A DNA stretch of 64,000 nucleotides from Nematostella vectensis (taxonomy: Eukaryota > Cnidaria > Anthozoa > Actiniaria > Edwardsiidae). Location: contig NC_064041.1 of NCBI RefSeq assembly GCF_932526225.1, positions 15,284,951-15,348,950 on the forward strand, written 5' to 3'. This document shows, one piece after another, positions 12,484 through 24,700 of the stretch. The first letter of the stretch is position 1; each line of letters begins with the position of its first letter. The notes beneath the pieces were generated by a model. That model saw only the letters and a program-made list of their open reading frames with translations, searched no databases and was not told where the DNA came from. Position numbers and translations under genes: made by a program.

Positions 12484-12650
12484 AGACGGGGTTGATCGTC
12501 CTATCTTTTAGGGTATAAAATTTCGACCAACTGTTATTTCTTGTTTTTTTTTTTTTCGATTTTGCTATTTCTTAGGGTTAAAAATCCCTTCTGCCACATC
12601 CAATTTGCTATGTCTTAGGGGTACTTAACTAAATACTTAGCTGCCTTCCT

Positions 12651-12764
12651 CCTACTAAGGAAAGAAACAAGGTTGAAGCCGCCATTTTGGGTAGCACTCA
12701 AATCCCGTTGAAATTCGCGAGGCTGTCAAAAGGCGCCTGCAGCCTTGCTTCTTTCCTTAGTAGG
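12651..12764. repeat. Foldback element, about 33-bp arms
   Basis: CCTACTAAGGAAAGAA at the left is answered by its near-perfect complement ending CTTTCCTTAGTAGG at the right. The arms enclose about 48 bases. Confidence 0.75.
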
Positions 12765-13415
12765 GGTGGGGCAGCTTTATATTTCGTTGAGAAGACCACC
12801 CCCAAATCGTGTATTAGACATGAATTTGACAACAACAATGCATGTTCTAAGTTTTTAAGGCAATTTTATTTAGAACATTTCAGAAAAAAAAGCCCTCGTT
12901 ATACCTCCCAGAACAGCCGATTCCGAGTTACCAACAAGCTTCAAAACCATTGCCTGGGTTACCTGTGATCTTGGCGGCGGAGTGCTCAGTCGCGATGATC
13001 CAGATCTACGTTATTCACAGCTATAATTCATTGAGTGCGGACCTCTGTAACGGCCAGAAGAAAACATAGCAAAAAGTAAAGCCGTACGACAAACTACGAA
13101 ATGTTAAAGAACTACCAGGAATATTCGGGAAAGTGTTTGGAGTCAATTCTCTACAAAAACAAAGCGCGCGCGCTCATTTGAAATGGCTATTTTCAGACGC
13201 GCGCGCGGACAAACAACAAATTTGCCAAATTCATCACTTCAAAAGCTATCTAATCCTCCCTTGTTTTTCTTTTTGTTATAAAAAAAGGGCTAATAAATAC
13301 ACTGTTTACTTTAATGGTGTGTTTTCGGCCAACTGTTGTGTGTTTTCGGTCATTATAGGTTTTTGTTTTTTCTCTACGAAGCTTTCACTTAGTGAAGTCA
13401 AATGACGAATGACAG

Positions 13416-13484
13416 CTTGCCTAAAGGCCTGGCTAAACTAGGTCGCGCTCGACATGTCGCCCAGTTTAGCCAGGCCTTGGCAAG
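13416..13484. repeat. Short inverted repeat (about 24-bp arms)
   Basis: The left arm contains AAAGGCCTGGCTAAACT. The right arm contains AGTTTAGCCAGGCCTT. A 23-base CG-rich loop lies between. Confidence 0.75.
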
Positions 13485-13750
13485 TCCCTTTTATAGCGCG
13501 CGTTCGTATTTAAGGCATCGTGATCCTGCTGGGAAGAGCCAACCTTTTCAGAGAGAGACGTTAAGGCCGCCAAAACTGAGGCCAGGGTAGGCACGCTTGA
13601 GATTGAAGCTTCGGCGTTTCCTCTGCTGAAACAAGGTTCGGAGCGGCCCGAGGGCCAGTACACTCCTTGCCCCAGGAGCCGAAATCATGCTCGCTAAGCT
13701 TGGTTTTGCAGCAGGAACATTTGCGAGGCATATCAAAGAAAATTTGAATA

Positions 13751-14008
13751 CTGTATATGATACTATTTAGCACTGCACGTGGCTGTGACTCAACTCAGCT
13801 GAACTGCCTATGATACACTAGCCCTCTTATCCACAGTGGACGTAACTGTATATGATACTATTTAGCACTACACGTGGCTGTGACTCAACTCAGCTGAACT
13901 GCCTATGATACACTAGCCCTCTTACTATTTAGCACTACACGCGGCTGTGACTCAACTCAGCTGAACTGCCCATGATACACTAGCCCTCTTATCCACAGTG
14001 GACGTAAC
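13751..14008. repeat. Three-unit tandem repeat, about 96 bp
   Basis: Units start near 13751, 13847 and 13925. Each contains GTGACTCAACTCAGCTGAAC and ACACTAGCCCTCTTA. The second unit lacks the CCACAGTGGACGTAA end, so the array was rearranged after it formed. Confidence 0.8.
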
Positions 14009-15152
14009 CGCTGTCACATCGCTGCCGGCGCGTGGTAATAAATCTCTTTGATCCTATCAAGAGTCTTAAAGGGAAGGACATGTGATTATTAACACAGGGT
14101 AACACGGTAAGCTGGAGCAATGGTGATATACACCTCACGAGTTAGCAGCATGTATTGTTATGATAGATTATGTTAGATCGTAGTTAAAGGAAGTAAGGAG
14201 ATATACAAGTCAAGATATAATTACTCTAAGGATAAATCAAGGTTAAAAGTATTCTTGAAGCATTATTAGCTTTTAGCATAGGAGGATATTCGTTTAATTA
14301 TAAGGATGAGTGAAATAATGACCTTTGTGGGATCGCACCATGTTTCGGAACTCATCTGTCTTCTACTTTCCGTTGAATCAGTTAGTTAACGAGTCTTCTT
14401 TTGATACAGTTCCTTTTGATGTCGTACGTTAATTGTCGGTATCATTAGCGCAGCACGTAGGATCGCCCACACTCAAGTAGGAGGTGCTTAGCTCTACTGT
14501 TTTTTGGTAATCTGATTTCTTATGCTAATCCAAGTCACCCAACACCACACCTACGCTACTTGAGCGACCACTTCTTTTCCCCTTACGTTCGTTAACTTTC
14601 GATTACAAGTTACACATTTGTTTCTCCAAAGTTACCTTTTGACCTTTCCTACTGACTCCCTTAGTTTCATGGCAAAGGACATTCATTTTGTATCCTTAAA
14701 TTCTTTTCAAAGCTTTCCTTTGTTATCGCTGATTTTGCCGACAAAAAAATGATATCTGATGTAACTGTTTGCATTGTCAAGTACCGTCCAATCACCGCGC
14801 TCTGCACACGTGGTCAGTGCTTGTCAATCAAACGTACTACTTGTTTTACTACAAATAGGACCGCATTGTAATTCCTCATTACTCTTCATTCCACTCACTC
14901 AGAATAAAGGTACGACTCCGGTCAAAAGAAGTCCTCCCGACTAATCATTACAGTATCTATGGGGATATGTATGATTCGAGTAAAAATGGTATTTCTAGCT
15001 GACTAGTGATTAAACATTTGATAATATTGACCTATGTACGTGGTATTGTCAGCTATCGCGCTGGTATTATCTTTATAGAAGATTACAGTGGTCTCACGCG
15101 CTAGTGGTATTTGTAGGAGCCCTTGATCACACGGATCCGCGATATGGGCATC

Positions 15153-15752
15153 TTACACGCTAGAGACCCTACTGCCTACCCGTTGATAACATGGATCTGT
15201 GGCTTCAATTTGGTTCAACTCCTGGTACTCACTCTCTCTAATGTCTAAGCCTACTCCCCTCTCGTCCCTACCACAAGGCCTGACCCCTATGCGTGTCAAG
15301 GGATTCAGTGGGGCGTACTGCGCACTCTCACTGTGTTGTGTCGTCGCCTGTAAAGACTGGTACACTTCAGGTGGTAAGCCTCGTTTTCTTGTGTTCTCGT
15401 AACCTGGCTCTCCATGATCACCTGTGCCGTTCCTTGCTCTCATTGCGGGAGGATTCTGTCCACATATTCTCGTGCTATCGACGCCATCGTACTGGCGATT
15501 GGCTGCCACGTGCTGATGAAGTGATGGATGGCTATTCATAGCTTCGTATTGCGTGACACTGCTAACTTGCGTTACATCGTATTGCGTGACGTTACCATTG
15601 TTAGGTGGTCGTGCCGGTGCATTGTTCACTGATTCGTACTGTGGAATGGTGTCAGGAATGGGTTCCCTATTTTCTGAAGGGGCGACCTCATAATCTCCCA
15701 TCTCTGGTATTGTGTGCTGGTCTTGGTTCACATTTTCTTGCATTGCCACATT
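15153..15752 (-). CDS. Last exon of receptor copy 2: cytoplasmic tail
   Basis: Phase-0 exon of 199 codons plus TAA. It contains the tyrosine motifs YEVA, YESV, YDVT, YEAM, YDGV, YENT, YQSL, YAPL, YQEL and YQRV. YQSL and YAPL are separated by 11 residues, close to an ITAM layout. SEYQEL fits the ITIM pattern S-x-Y-x-x-L. YENT fits the Grb2 SH2 pattern Y-x-N. The C-terminus is VSSV. Proline-rich bits (ARPP, NPPA) are also present. None of these sites has been shown to be used. Confidence 0.85.
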   Translation of the reverse strand, partial: NVAMQENVNQDQHTIPEMGDYEVAPSENREPIPDTIPQYESVNNAPARPPNNGNVTQYDVTQVSSVTQYEAMNSHPSLHQHVAANRQYDGVDSTRICGQNPPAMRARNGTGDHGEPGYENTRKRGLPPEVYQSLQATTQHSESAQYAPLNPLTRIGVRPCGRDERGVGLDIRESEYQELNQIEATDPCYQRVGSRVSSV

Positions 15753-18700
15753 CTGAAGAATAACAAATTGTTTATAATATTGTTTATTGCTAGCTCACTT
15801 CTCAAGGTGTTGTATAAACTCTATTCAATAAAAAATGTTTACCTGGAATGCAGAGTAGCCTGGGTTTTCAGCTTCAGATCTGTGGGAAAAAGGTTATGTT
15901 AACCCAAGAACAAAAGTATGTCATAATAGTATCAAGCTTCATACCTTCTTTTCCTTGTTGTAAGACCTGCAAAACAAGAAAGTATCCTTTATTAGTATAC
16001 TACTTTAAAGTCCATATAACCTTTCAGAGTTGATAGACTTTTTTAATTCTTTATATTTTCATCTTCCAAATGGCATGTGGTTCGTATGGACGCTATACAA
16101 CACGCGTTCGCGCGAATAACTCAAATCTGTAATATTGAGGTCAACGTTCGGAAAAAAGGCCGTGAACTGAAAGGCCCGGGTCCAGTCATTTGTGACGTAG
16201 ATCGAGATGTCAACCAAATTACATGAGAAAACAACCGGTTCCCGTCTTCATAGTTATTGCTGAAGAACGTTGCTTTTACCGTCATCTTTATATCTCAACC
16301 TGGTAGTCAAACAATTATTTAACTTCAGGAAACAACCTGCAAAATTTAGCAGATATTTTTTAGTCTTTGAATTGTTTTTCCATTGTGCGCGCGCGCTGCA
16401 TTCGCAATCAAGAATGGCGACATTCTCACGAGCGCGCGCTGTTTTTGAAACCTTACAACAAAACGAATTTTTTTTTCCGCGTACAATTCTCGACTTTAGA
16501 TTATTCTTCGCTTCACTATGGGTAGCATTGCAATAGAAAACAATTCGCCATTATTTTGTGGTATTGCCGTCTCTGAATTTTAACGGATTTAAGGAAAATA
16601 CGTTGTTTCAGATTTTCCCGCCAAAACTTGGAATTATTCACTCGATTCAATCTCCTTTTGCGCGGCCAGGAAAATTTTCAATCTGTGGAAAATTCAAATT
16701 TCAATCAAATTCAATTCCCTTTTCAGTATTTGAAAGTTTATCTATGCTTTACTTTGGGTAGATTGATAGAAGTGAAGGGTTTTAAGAACTTTCAAAGATC
16801 TGTAGAAAATTCAAATTTCAATCAAATTCAATTCCCTTTTCAGAATTTGAAAGTTTATCTATGCTTTGTTTTGGCTAGATTGATATAAGTGAAAGATTTT
16901 AAGAACTTTAAGGGTGGCAGACCTGCTACTCGACATGCAATCCTATTTAACAGACTTACCTGCCCTCTTCAGCACTACGATGTAGACAATCAGACCAAAG
17001 ATGACCAAGAACAAGATGGCGACCAGCACAGCGAAACCAACAATGGTGGAGTTCTGATCATTTACCTCGGCAGCTGGAACAAAATTATATAGACCGAATA
17101 AGCAGAAAGGGTAACGAATGTGACGTTGCGAGATTGTTCACCTAAGATCTTACACGTGACAAAGTCATGCGACAGTCACATGAAAAGGACACATGCCTGT
17201 GGGGACACCGCGGAAATACGCTTTCGCCTGTGGGGGTTTGCATTTCGTCGCCATTTCGGGGCTGAGTGGGGCCTGGAAGTTGCGCGGCTGACTGGATGAC
17301 TAACTGGCTGCAAGAGATCATGATATAAGAGAACGAATCCCCGTGCCCCATGATGTCGTCCATGAAAGCTATTTTTAGATTGCGCGAGCTTGTCAATAGC
17401 ATCCATATATGGTTCGTCACGCCATATTTGGTTATGGGCACCACGAGCTAGTACAATTTCACAACAAATTTTTTTCCCTCTGCACTTCTTTACTTCGTTC
17501 GCGACCTGTTTTCATCTTTTTAGCTGCTCTTAAGGGTCATGATCACGATGCTACTCATAGGGTGGTGTCCTGGTATCTGTTAAGTTAGCTAATGTTCAGT
17601 TATCTAAATGTTATATAAATAATTGAACGGGAAGACGTCGGGGAGACGGTGAATTTGGAGTTCATTCAAGATGCATCGTGCAGACTCCTCAAAAGTTCTT
17701 TTTCTCTGCAATTCGGTGAGATAGAATACCTAGGCATTCTCAGAGTCTATGTTATGTATTTAAATACAAGAAGGCCTTTATTTTTCTTTGCCGAACTGCA
17801 CGGGTAATAGACTGTGCTAGCGTCCCGTCTTGGCCCGACTGGTGCAAATGTGTGTATGCTAGTGTGCTTTTAAAGTCCACAAAAATATTTCCATAACATC
17901 CTTTGCTGGTTCACATCGCTCAAGATGTAATCGCGCGTTTGACTCATGTTGCTAGGAAACGTGAGCGCTAACCAACTAAAAATAGCTTTCACGGACGTCA
18001 TCATTGGAACATACGGGTATGTATATATGTCTTACATCATGGCCTCTTGTTGGCTGCACTAAAACAATAATTCTCCGAGAACCACATGTATATTAACTGT
18101 ATTGATATTATGTGTCTCTCTCAGTAAAAAATGTCTTAACCAACTAGCTAACTGGCGTGTGACACCACAGGGTACCCGCGCGATGACCACAAAAAACAAC
18201 TCTATACCATATTACTATACCTATGGAGCTCCGCGAGCAGTTCCGGACTGACTAAGGCTTCTCGTGACGTCACTCATGAGGTCATAGCGTATTTCGAAAC
18301 AGCTCACCACATACGGTTCTTATTGCAGTTATCCTCGGAGATTTAGCTCACAAAAATAAAGTAATTATCATCACAAGTTTATCCAGCCCTGCCAGTTTGT
18401 TGAAACAGAAATACACACCCAACAGGAGACCAAAATTATACAAAAGAAAAACACTTCAAAATTACGGCTGCATTCGTCGATGTCCTTCGAACCCAATGTA
18501 GCAGTGACACGTGTTATTATTGATGCCGTCGAAACAAATGCCGTTATAACACCCATGGCCGGAGCAATCATCGTTATTTACTTCACAGGACAGAGATTTT
18601 CAGAATACTTACTTGCAATTAGGCCCGTATTGCAATTAGGCCCACGGTCGCAAGCACATCTGTATGTGAGCCACTCGTCAATGCACGTCCCGTGGGTACA

Positions 18701-21700
18701 GGGGTCGGGAGAGCACACCTCCTCCCTGGGGCACCCCATGCTGACACGCACAAGCTCCATCTCAGACGGTAACTTCACCACGCTATTTACTTTGACATCT
18801 CGAATGCAGCCAATCAGGTTGCGCCTTTTTTCGAGGCTCTCCAAATATCCTCCAATAAACAGCTTCGGATTTTTACGGTTGATTCGAGCTATGGAAACAC
18901 TTGAGGTGTTTATAGATAAATGTAGGTGACTCTGAGTGACATTCAACCCCACAATTCCGCTCCAATTACCGTCCGAAAGCGCAGCCTCTATTGCTGCACT
19001 GCTAGCGCCATTGCTTATTTCAATAGCCCCTTCCCTCAACTGCAGCAGGAATTTGCTCTCCGAATCATGCACCAGTACACCGTCTGGAAGCGTAGTTCGA
19101 AATTCCAACGCAACCATGAATTCACTTTGGCTGCCATCAAACGTCAGATATGACGAGCCGTTCAAACTAACGGTTGTAGAATTCTCGCAGAGGGGTCCAC
19201 CAAATCCGGCACTGCAGTCACAAGTAAAGTTCTCGAACCCTATGTCTATACATCGTCCTCCATTTAAGCACGGATTTATCGGCCGACAGCGCGTCTTAAG
19301 GTACTCGCATTGCCTCCCCGTGTAGTTAGCGGTGCAGTTACAGCTGAAGTCGTTCACAAGGTCATTGCAGGTTGCGCTGTGTTGACAGGGTGTTGACAGG
19401 CACTCGTTGATGTCTTCGGAGCAATTGAACCCTATGACGGAAAATGTTTACACCAAATGATTTTATCCGGAGTATGATAATGAATGCGTTCAAGTCATAG
19501 TTTCCAAGCTCGAAAACTAAAAAAACTTTAAAAAAAAATAAATATACGGCGTTTCACATCCGGGGACTTACCCGTGTACCCGGGCACACATGTGCAGTTG
19601 AAGTAGTTGATCAAGTCGTTACACGTTGCGCCGTTCTCGCATGGGTTCGATGCACACTCGTTAATATCCGTAGAGCAGTTCCGGTCCGTATAGCCGGGTA
19701 CACAGGTGCAGTTATACGTGCCGTTGAAGTTATTACATGTCGCGCCATTGTCGCAGAACCCCAGCGCGCATTTGCCTATGTACACGTGACAGCGGTCCCC
19801 AGTCCATCCCAGCGGGCATATGCATTCCTTTCCATTGACCTTGTCGACACAGGTAGCCCCGTTTTCACAGCGTTTATTCGGATCAACGGCTGCTAAGAAG
19901 CATTCGTCTACGTCTGTTTCGCATAAGGGGCCTGAGAAAAAAAAAGAAAGAGATGTCAATCAAACCATTGCTAGATGGCATGTTGGCCCAAAAAATTCTA
20001 AAAACATCACTAAAATCACTAAAAATTCTAAATCGTATGAACCGGAACCCTCTGGCGGCATAAGACTTTCTATGATTATAAGGCAACAGACTACTTGACT
20101 ACCACGCATTGTGCATGTATACAGACAATATACATCCTAAAAAGCAATAATTTGATTTATTATATGGCTACGATAGTACGCGCGCTTAAAGCCTCTGTCG
20201 ATACATCAAAGCGTCAGTTTGATATTTCCGGCATGACCTCACTCTCGGTTAGTAAGTAATTATTATTATATGGCTATACGATAGTATGTGCGCTTAAAGC
20301 CTATGTCGATACTTCAAAGCCTCAGTTTGATATTTCCGGCATGACCTCACTCTCGGTTAGTAAGTAGTTAAGACCCAGGTGGAAAACCGGGTTCTCCAAC
20401 AAATACTACTAAGCTATTCCGGAATAAGAAAGGTTAATGAATACGTTTAAGTTATTGTTTGCAAGCGGGAAAACTCAAAAACTTCACAAAATTAAAAGAA
20501 CTAAAATACGGTACTTGACATCCGGGGACTTACCCGTGTACCCGGGCACGCATGTGCAGTTGAAGTAGTTGATCAAGTCGTTACACGTGGCGCCGTTCTC
20601 GCATGGGTTCGATGCACACTCGTTAATATCCGTAGAGCAGTTCCGGTCCGTATAGCCGGGTATACAGGTGCAGTTATACGTGCCGTTGAAGTTATTACAT
20701 GTCGCGCCATTGTCGCAGAACCCAAGCGCGCATTCGTCTATGTCCACGTGACAGCGGTCCCCAGTCCATCCCGGCGGGCATATGCATTCCTTTCTATTGA
20801 CCTTGTCGACACAGGTAGCCCCGTTTTCACAGCGTTTATTCGGATCAACGGCTGCTAAGAAGCATTCGTCTACGTCTATTTCGCATAAGGGGCCTGAAAA
20901 AAAAAAAGAAAGAGATGTCAATCAAACCATTGCTAGATGGCATGTTGTCCCAATGATAGATATCGATGAACTAAGGAAAGGAATGCTTGCACTAATAAAA
21001 CACTACTAAACCACGTAAAATTAAACGGCGTGCCAGCGTCGTACCGTTCTGGTTGGGTTGAGGTTAGACGATAGAGCCACTTCACAATAAACGTATGGTC
21101 GGCCTCCTCATTAACTCAATTTCTGTCTAATAAGCGGCGTGCTAACGTCGCATTATCTGTCTGTCGAACTCTTCTAGAGGGGCACGATAATGCGACTCTG
21201 GTAAGCCGCCTAATCTAAGGCTTACGAAATTGTAAATAAGTACAGTAGCTGCTAGCTGGATTTGTATGTAACCTTCATCTAAATTGTGGAACTGAAGGCC
21301 ACCAAACCAAGAAATGCTCTATTTTTACGTACCTAAGAAACCAGATTTACAGAAGCACTCGTATCCCTTATCAGAACAAGCAGTCTTATCGCAGTCATTG
21401 TTTTGACACAAAGCGCCGTTCAGACAAGGGCTGCTGGCGCACTCGTTGATATCCAGCTGGCAGTTCGTGCCATTGGTGAACTCGGTGCACTGACAGCTAT
21501 AGTTGCCGGGCGTATTCGTACACGTGGCACCATTCTTACAATAGCCCACTGCAACAAAATAAGGCACAAGATTGATGGCTCATACTTTACACATTGCCTA
21601 CTGTGACGAAGTATATGGAACACAATACCAAACATATATACAATACAAAAAGCAGCCCATTACAAACGCATAAAATATGAGAGTATAAAGTATTATATTA

Positions 21701-24700
21701 TTTAAAGTATAAATGTTTTCCAGGCGGATGCATATCGATAGATGGTCATCAAGTAGCTATCTGCTCTACTCCCAATTGTGTCTTTCGGTTTTTATTGCAG
21801 AAATCCTTGGAAAATTAAGCTCACGCAATATAAAGCAACCATAATCACAAGTTTTTCCAGTGTTGCCAATTTGTTGAAACAGAACTATAAACCTAACAGG
21901 AGACCAAAATTATACAACAAAAAAAAACTTTGAACTTACGTCTGCATTCGTCGATGTCCTTCTCGCAATGTCTGCCCTTGAACCCAATGAAGCACTGACA
22001 CGTGTAATTATTGATGTCGTCGATACAAGTGCCGTTATTACACCCATGGGCGGGGCAATCATCGATGTTCACCTCACAGAAAGTCCCATTAAACCCACTC
22101 AAACACGTGCATGTGAATTTGCCTTCTTCATTCCTGCACGTCCCATTGTTTCGACAAGGATTTGATTCACACTCATTGATGTCTTCGGAGCAATTGAACC
22201 CTATGACGGAAAATGTTCACATCAAATGATTTTATCCGGAGTATGATAATGAATGCGTTCAAGTTATTGTTTCCAAGCTCAAAAACTAAAAAAACTTAAC
22301 AAAAAAATAAATAGCCAAAAGAAAATCTGATTTAATTACGGATTATCTTGGGATATTAAAATGGCCGATAATTTAATCCGAAAGTGAAAAGTCACGCGTC
22401 GATACTCACTATTTTCGAAAGTCGTCAAATGATTTAAAAGACACATATAGCCAGCCCAAGTATACCAAACATTCATGCTCAATAGCTGGATCAAGAGAAA
22501 AGAAAGAAGACAAAAGCAACTGCTTATGTGACAAGCCTGGTTACCAAGTACCCCGGGAGCGGGCCGCTCCACCAATTGACTTCAACGTCTGTAAACGACC
22601 GCACACATGAATGTGTGCAAGTGCTACAAGATGAACAGTTTCTAACAGTAGGAACTGTTAATCTGGTGGCCTCGGGTGTGCGCTTATCACTCTTCTTGCC
22701 TTTCTTTCTTTTTCTACAGAAGAGTCAAAGGAGTATCTCGCCAATTAGAATTTCACGCATTTACAGGCTATACTGTATCCTGTTGTGCGGGTAGGGGGAA
22801 AAGACAGTACTTGCTGTATTCCCCGAAGCGACAAATGGTCTTCGACAGCTAGCCTTCAGGCCAGTTAAGATAAAAGACAGAATGATTGGCAACAATTGAG
22901 CGCTTTCCGGGGGGGGGGGGGGGGGGGGGGGTAGGGGCATACTCCACAGGAAACTTATGAAATTACAAGCTTGAAACATGCAATCTGCAGAATTTTTGGG
23001 GATGCATTTGGCATTTTTCTATTCAAGTTTACTTTTCACCAGTGTTGTATTAAACTTATGGTCATTTAAAACTGAATGACTTCATTCATGGATTAGTCAA
23101 ATAATAAATACACTATTCTTACCTAATTCAACCAAATTTGTGTTTTATAAAGTGTGGCGAGGCAAGTACCAGTTAATCTTCGAATACCCTTTGGCGGTAT
23201 TAAAATGGTGTGATAACAATATATATATAAAAAAAAAATCCCTCGCATTGTAGTAAAAAAGAAAACAAAACGTTCCTTCTTGCATTGGCACCATTCATCC
23301 CTTCATCTTGTACCACAAAAAGCACCCTCTAAACACAGGCTGGGGAAAATGTTAGAGGAGAGGCACTTCCTCTTCTAGTTCTGATGAAAGTTTATCCATT
23401 CATATCAGGAGTGATGTCAGGAGTTATACAGAGTTGGATAGTGGGAAGATATCAGCCACCAGTATTTTAGTAATTTGGGATGGTTGTACTTTTTCTCTTT
23501 TGATTACTATACAATTATATTAACCCTTTCAAAACCGGCAAAATTCAGGTCACATAGCTTAGATTGCATACACTTCTAATTAGAGGCTTATTGGTGGCCA
23601 ATTGGTGATAAAAGGGTTAAACTTTTAGAGCAAAATATCTGAGAATTGTTATCCACTCACACCAAAAATCTACCATAGCATATGTTCATTTTGATTCCCT
23701 TACCAGTGACGCAGACACACACATAGTCATCTGATGCATTGCTCTGTTTCTGGCAAGTCCCTCCATTTGTACAATTCAAGGTTTCACATGGATGAAGAGT
23801 TCCATTACAGTTCCACCCTGTGTAACCCTGTGGGCATGCACATGTGTAGTTATTTCGATCAAATGTTTCCTTACAAACGCCGCCATTTTGACAAGGATTT
23901 GGGTCACACAAGTTGCCTAGGTTTGTGCTGCAGTCTCGCCCAGTCCAACGTGGTCCACACAAGCAGGTATAGTTGTTGACGCCATCTAGGCAGGTGCTAT
24001 AGCTGTGACAGGGTGCACTGGCACATTCATCAATATTTATCTCACAGTAGTCTCCAGTGAAGCCAGCATCACAGGCTGAGGAGCAAAAGCATAGAAGAGT
24101 TGATTGAGACAAAAACAAGATTCCCCATTAAATCAAAGAGGTATCTCCTTTACAACTTATTTTGGTTGTTGCTGCAGAAAATGTACCACAATAAAGGGTG
24201 CTGAATTAACCCTGCTATGCTTTCTTCCTGTTTATTTTAATCAGCTCACTTATCTGTGCGTGTCTTTTTCGTATTCTCATAACAAATGTATATGTATGAA
24301 AGCCATGCAGGGGGAAATAAGGGACCAAGGCTTACACCCCTATAGGCGTCTTCATGAGATGAGGTGATCATTAACGTATCAAGATCTCTAGTGGCCCAAT
24401 ATATAAAAGATATAATATATCCTTGTGGATTTCAGGGTTTTAGGGTTATAGCATCCAATAACAGGAGGTGTAACTCATTTTTGAAAGCTTTTTTTGGGTT
24501 TGTCTCATAGCGAAGCTGGTATCTCATTCCAGATCCTTGCACCAAGCCTATAGAAAAGGCTTTGTATTGGATTTGTAATTTTGATTTTTCTATACCGTAA
24601 TGATTCGAACAAGCGCCAGGGGCGCTTATTTAATTTTTCAGGTCTTTGGGGGGGCGCTTATTGGAGAGGGGGCGCTTATTGGAGAGGGGGCGCTTATTGG

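Larger units (their letters stand above)
12484..15152. other. Non-coding region downstream of receptor copy 2
   Basis: This stretch begins at the inferred tandem-duplication junction and probably includes the 3' UTR of receptor copy 2 near its right end. It holds two hairpin-type inverted repeats (12651-12764 and 13416-13484), a three-unit 96-bp tandem repeat (13751-14008) and GC-alternating patches (13160-13210). Open frames here are short, and I recognise no gene. Confidence 0.5.

Noticed and set aside
13160-13210. Alternating CG stretches as a Z-DNA or CpG-island promoter
   Set aside because: The CG runs are short and isolated in AT-rich DNA, and no gene start lies nearby.
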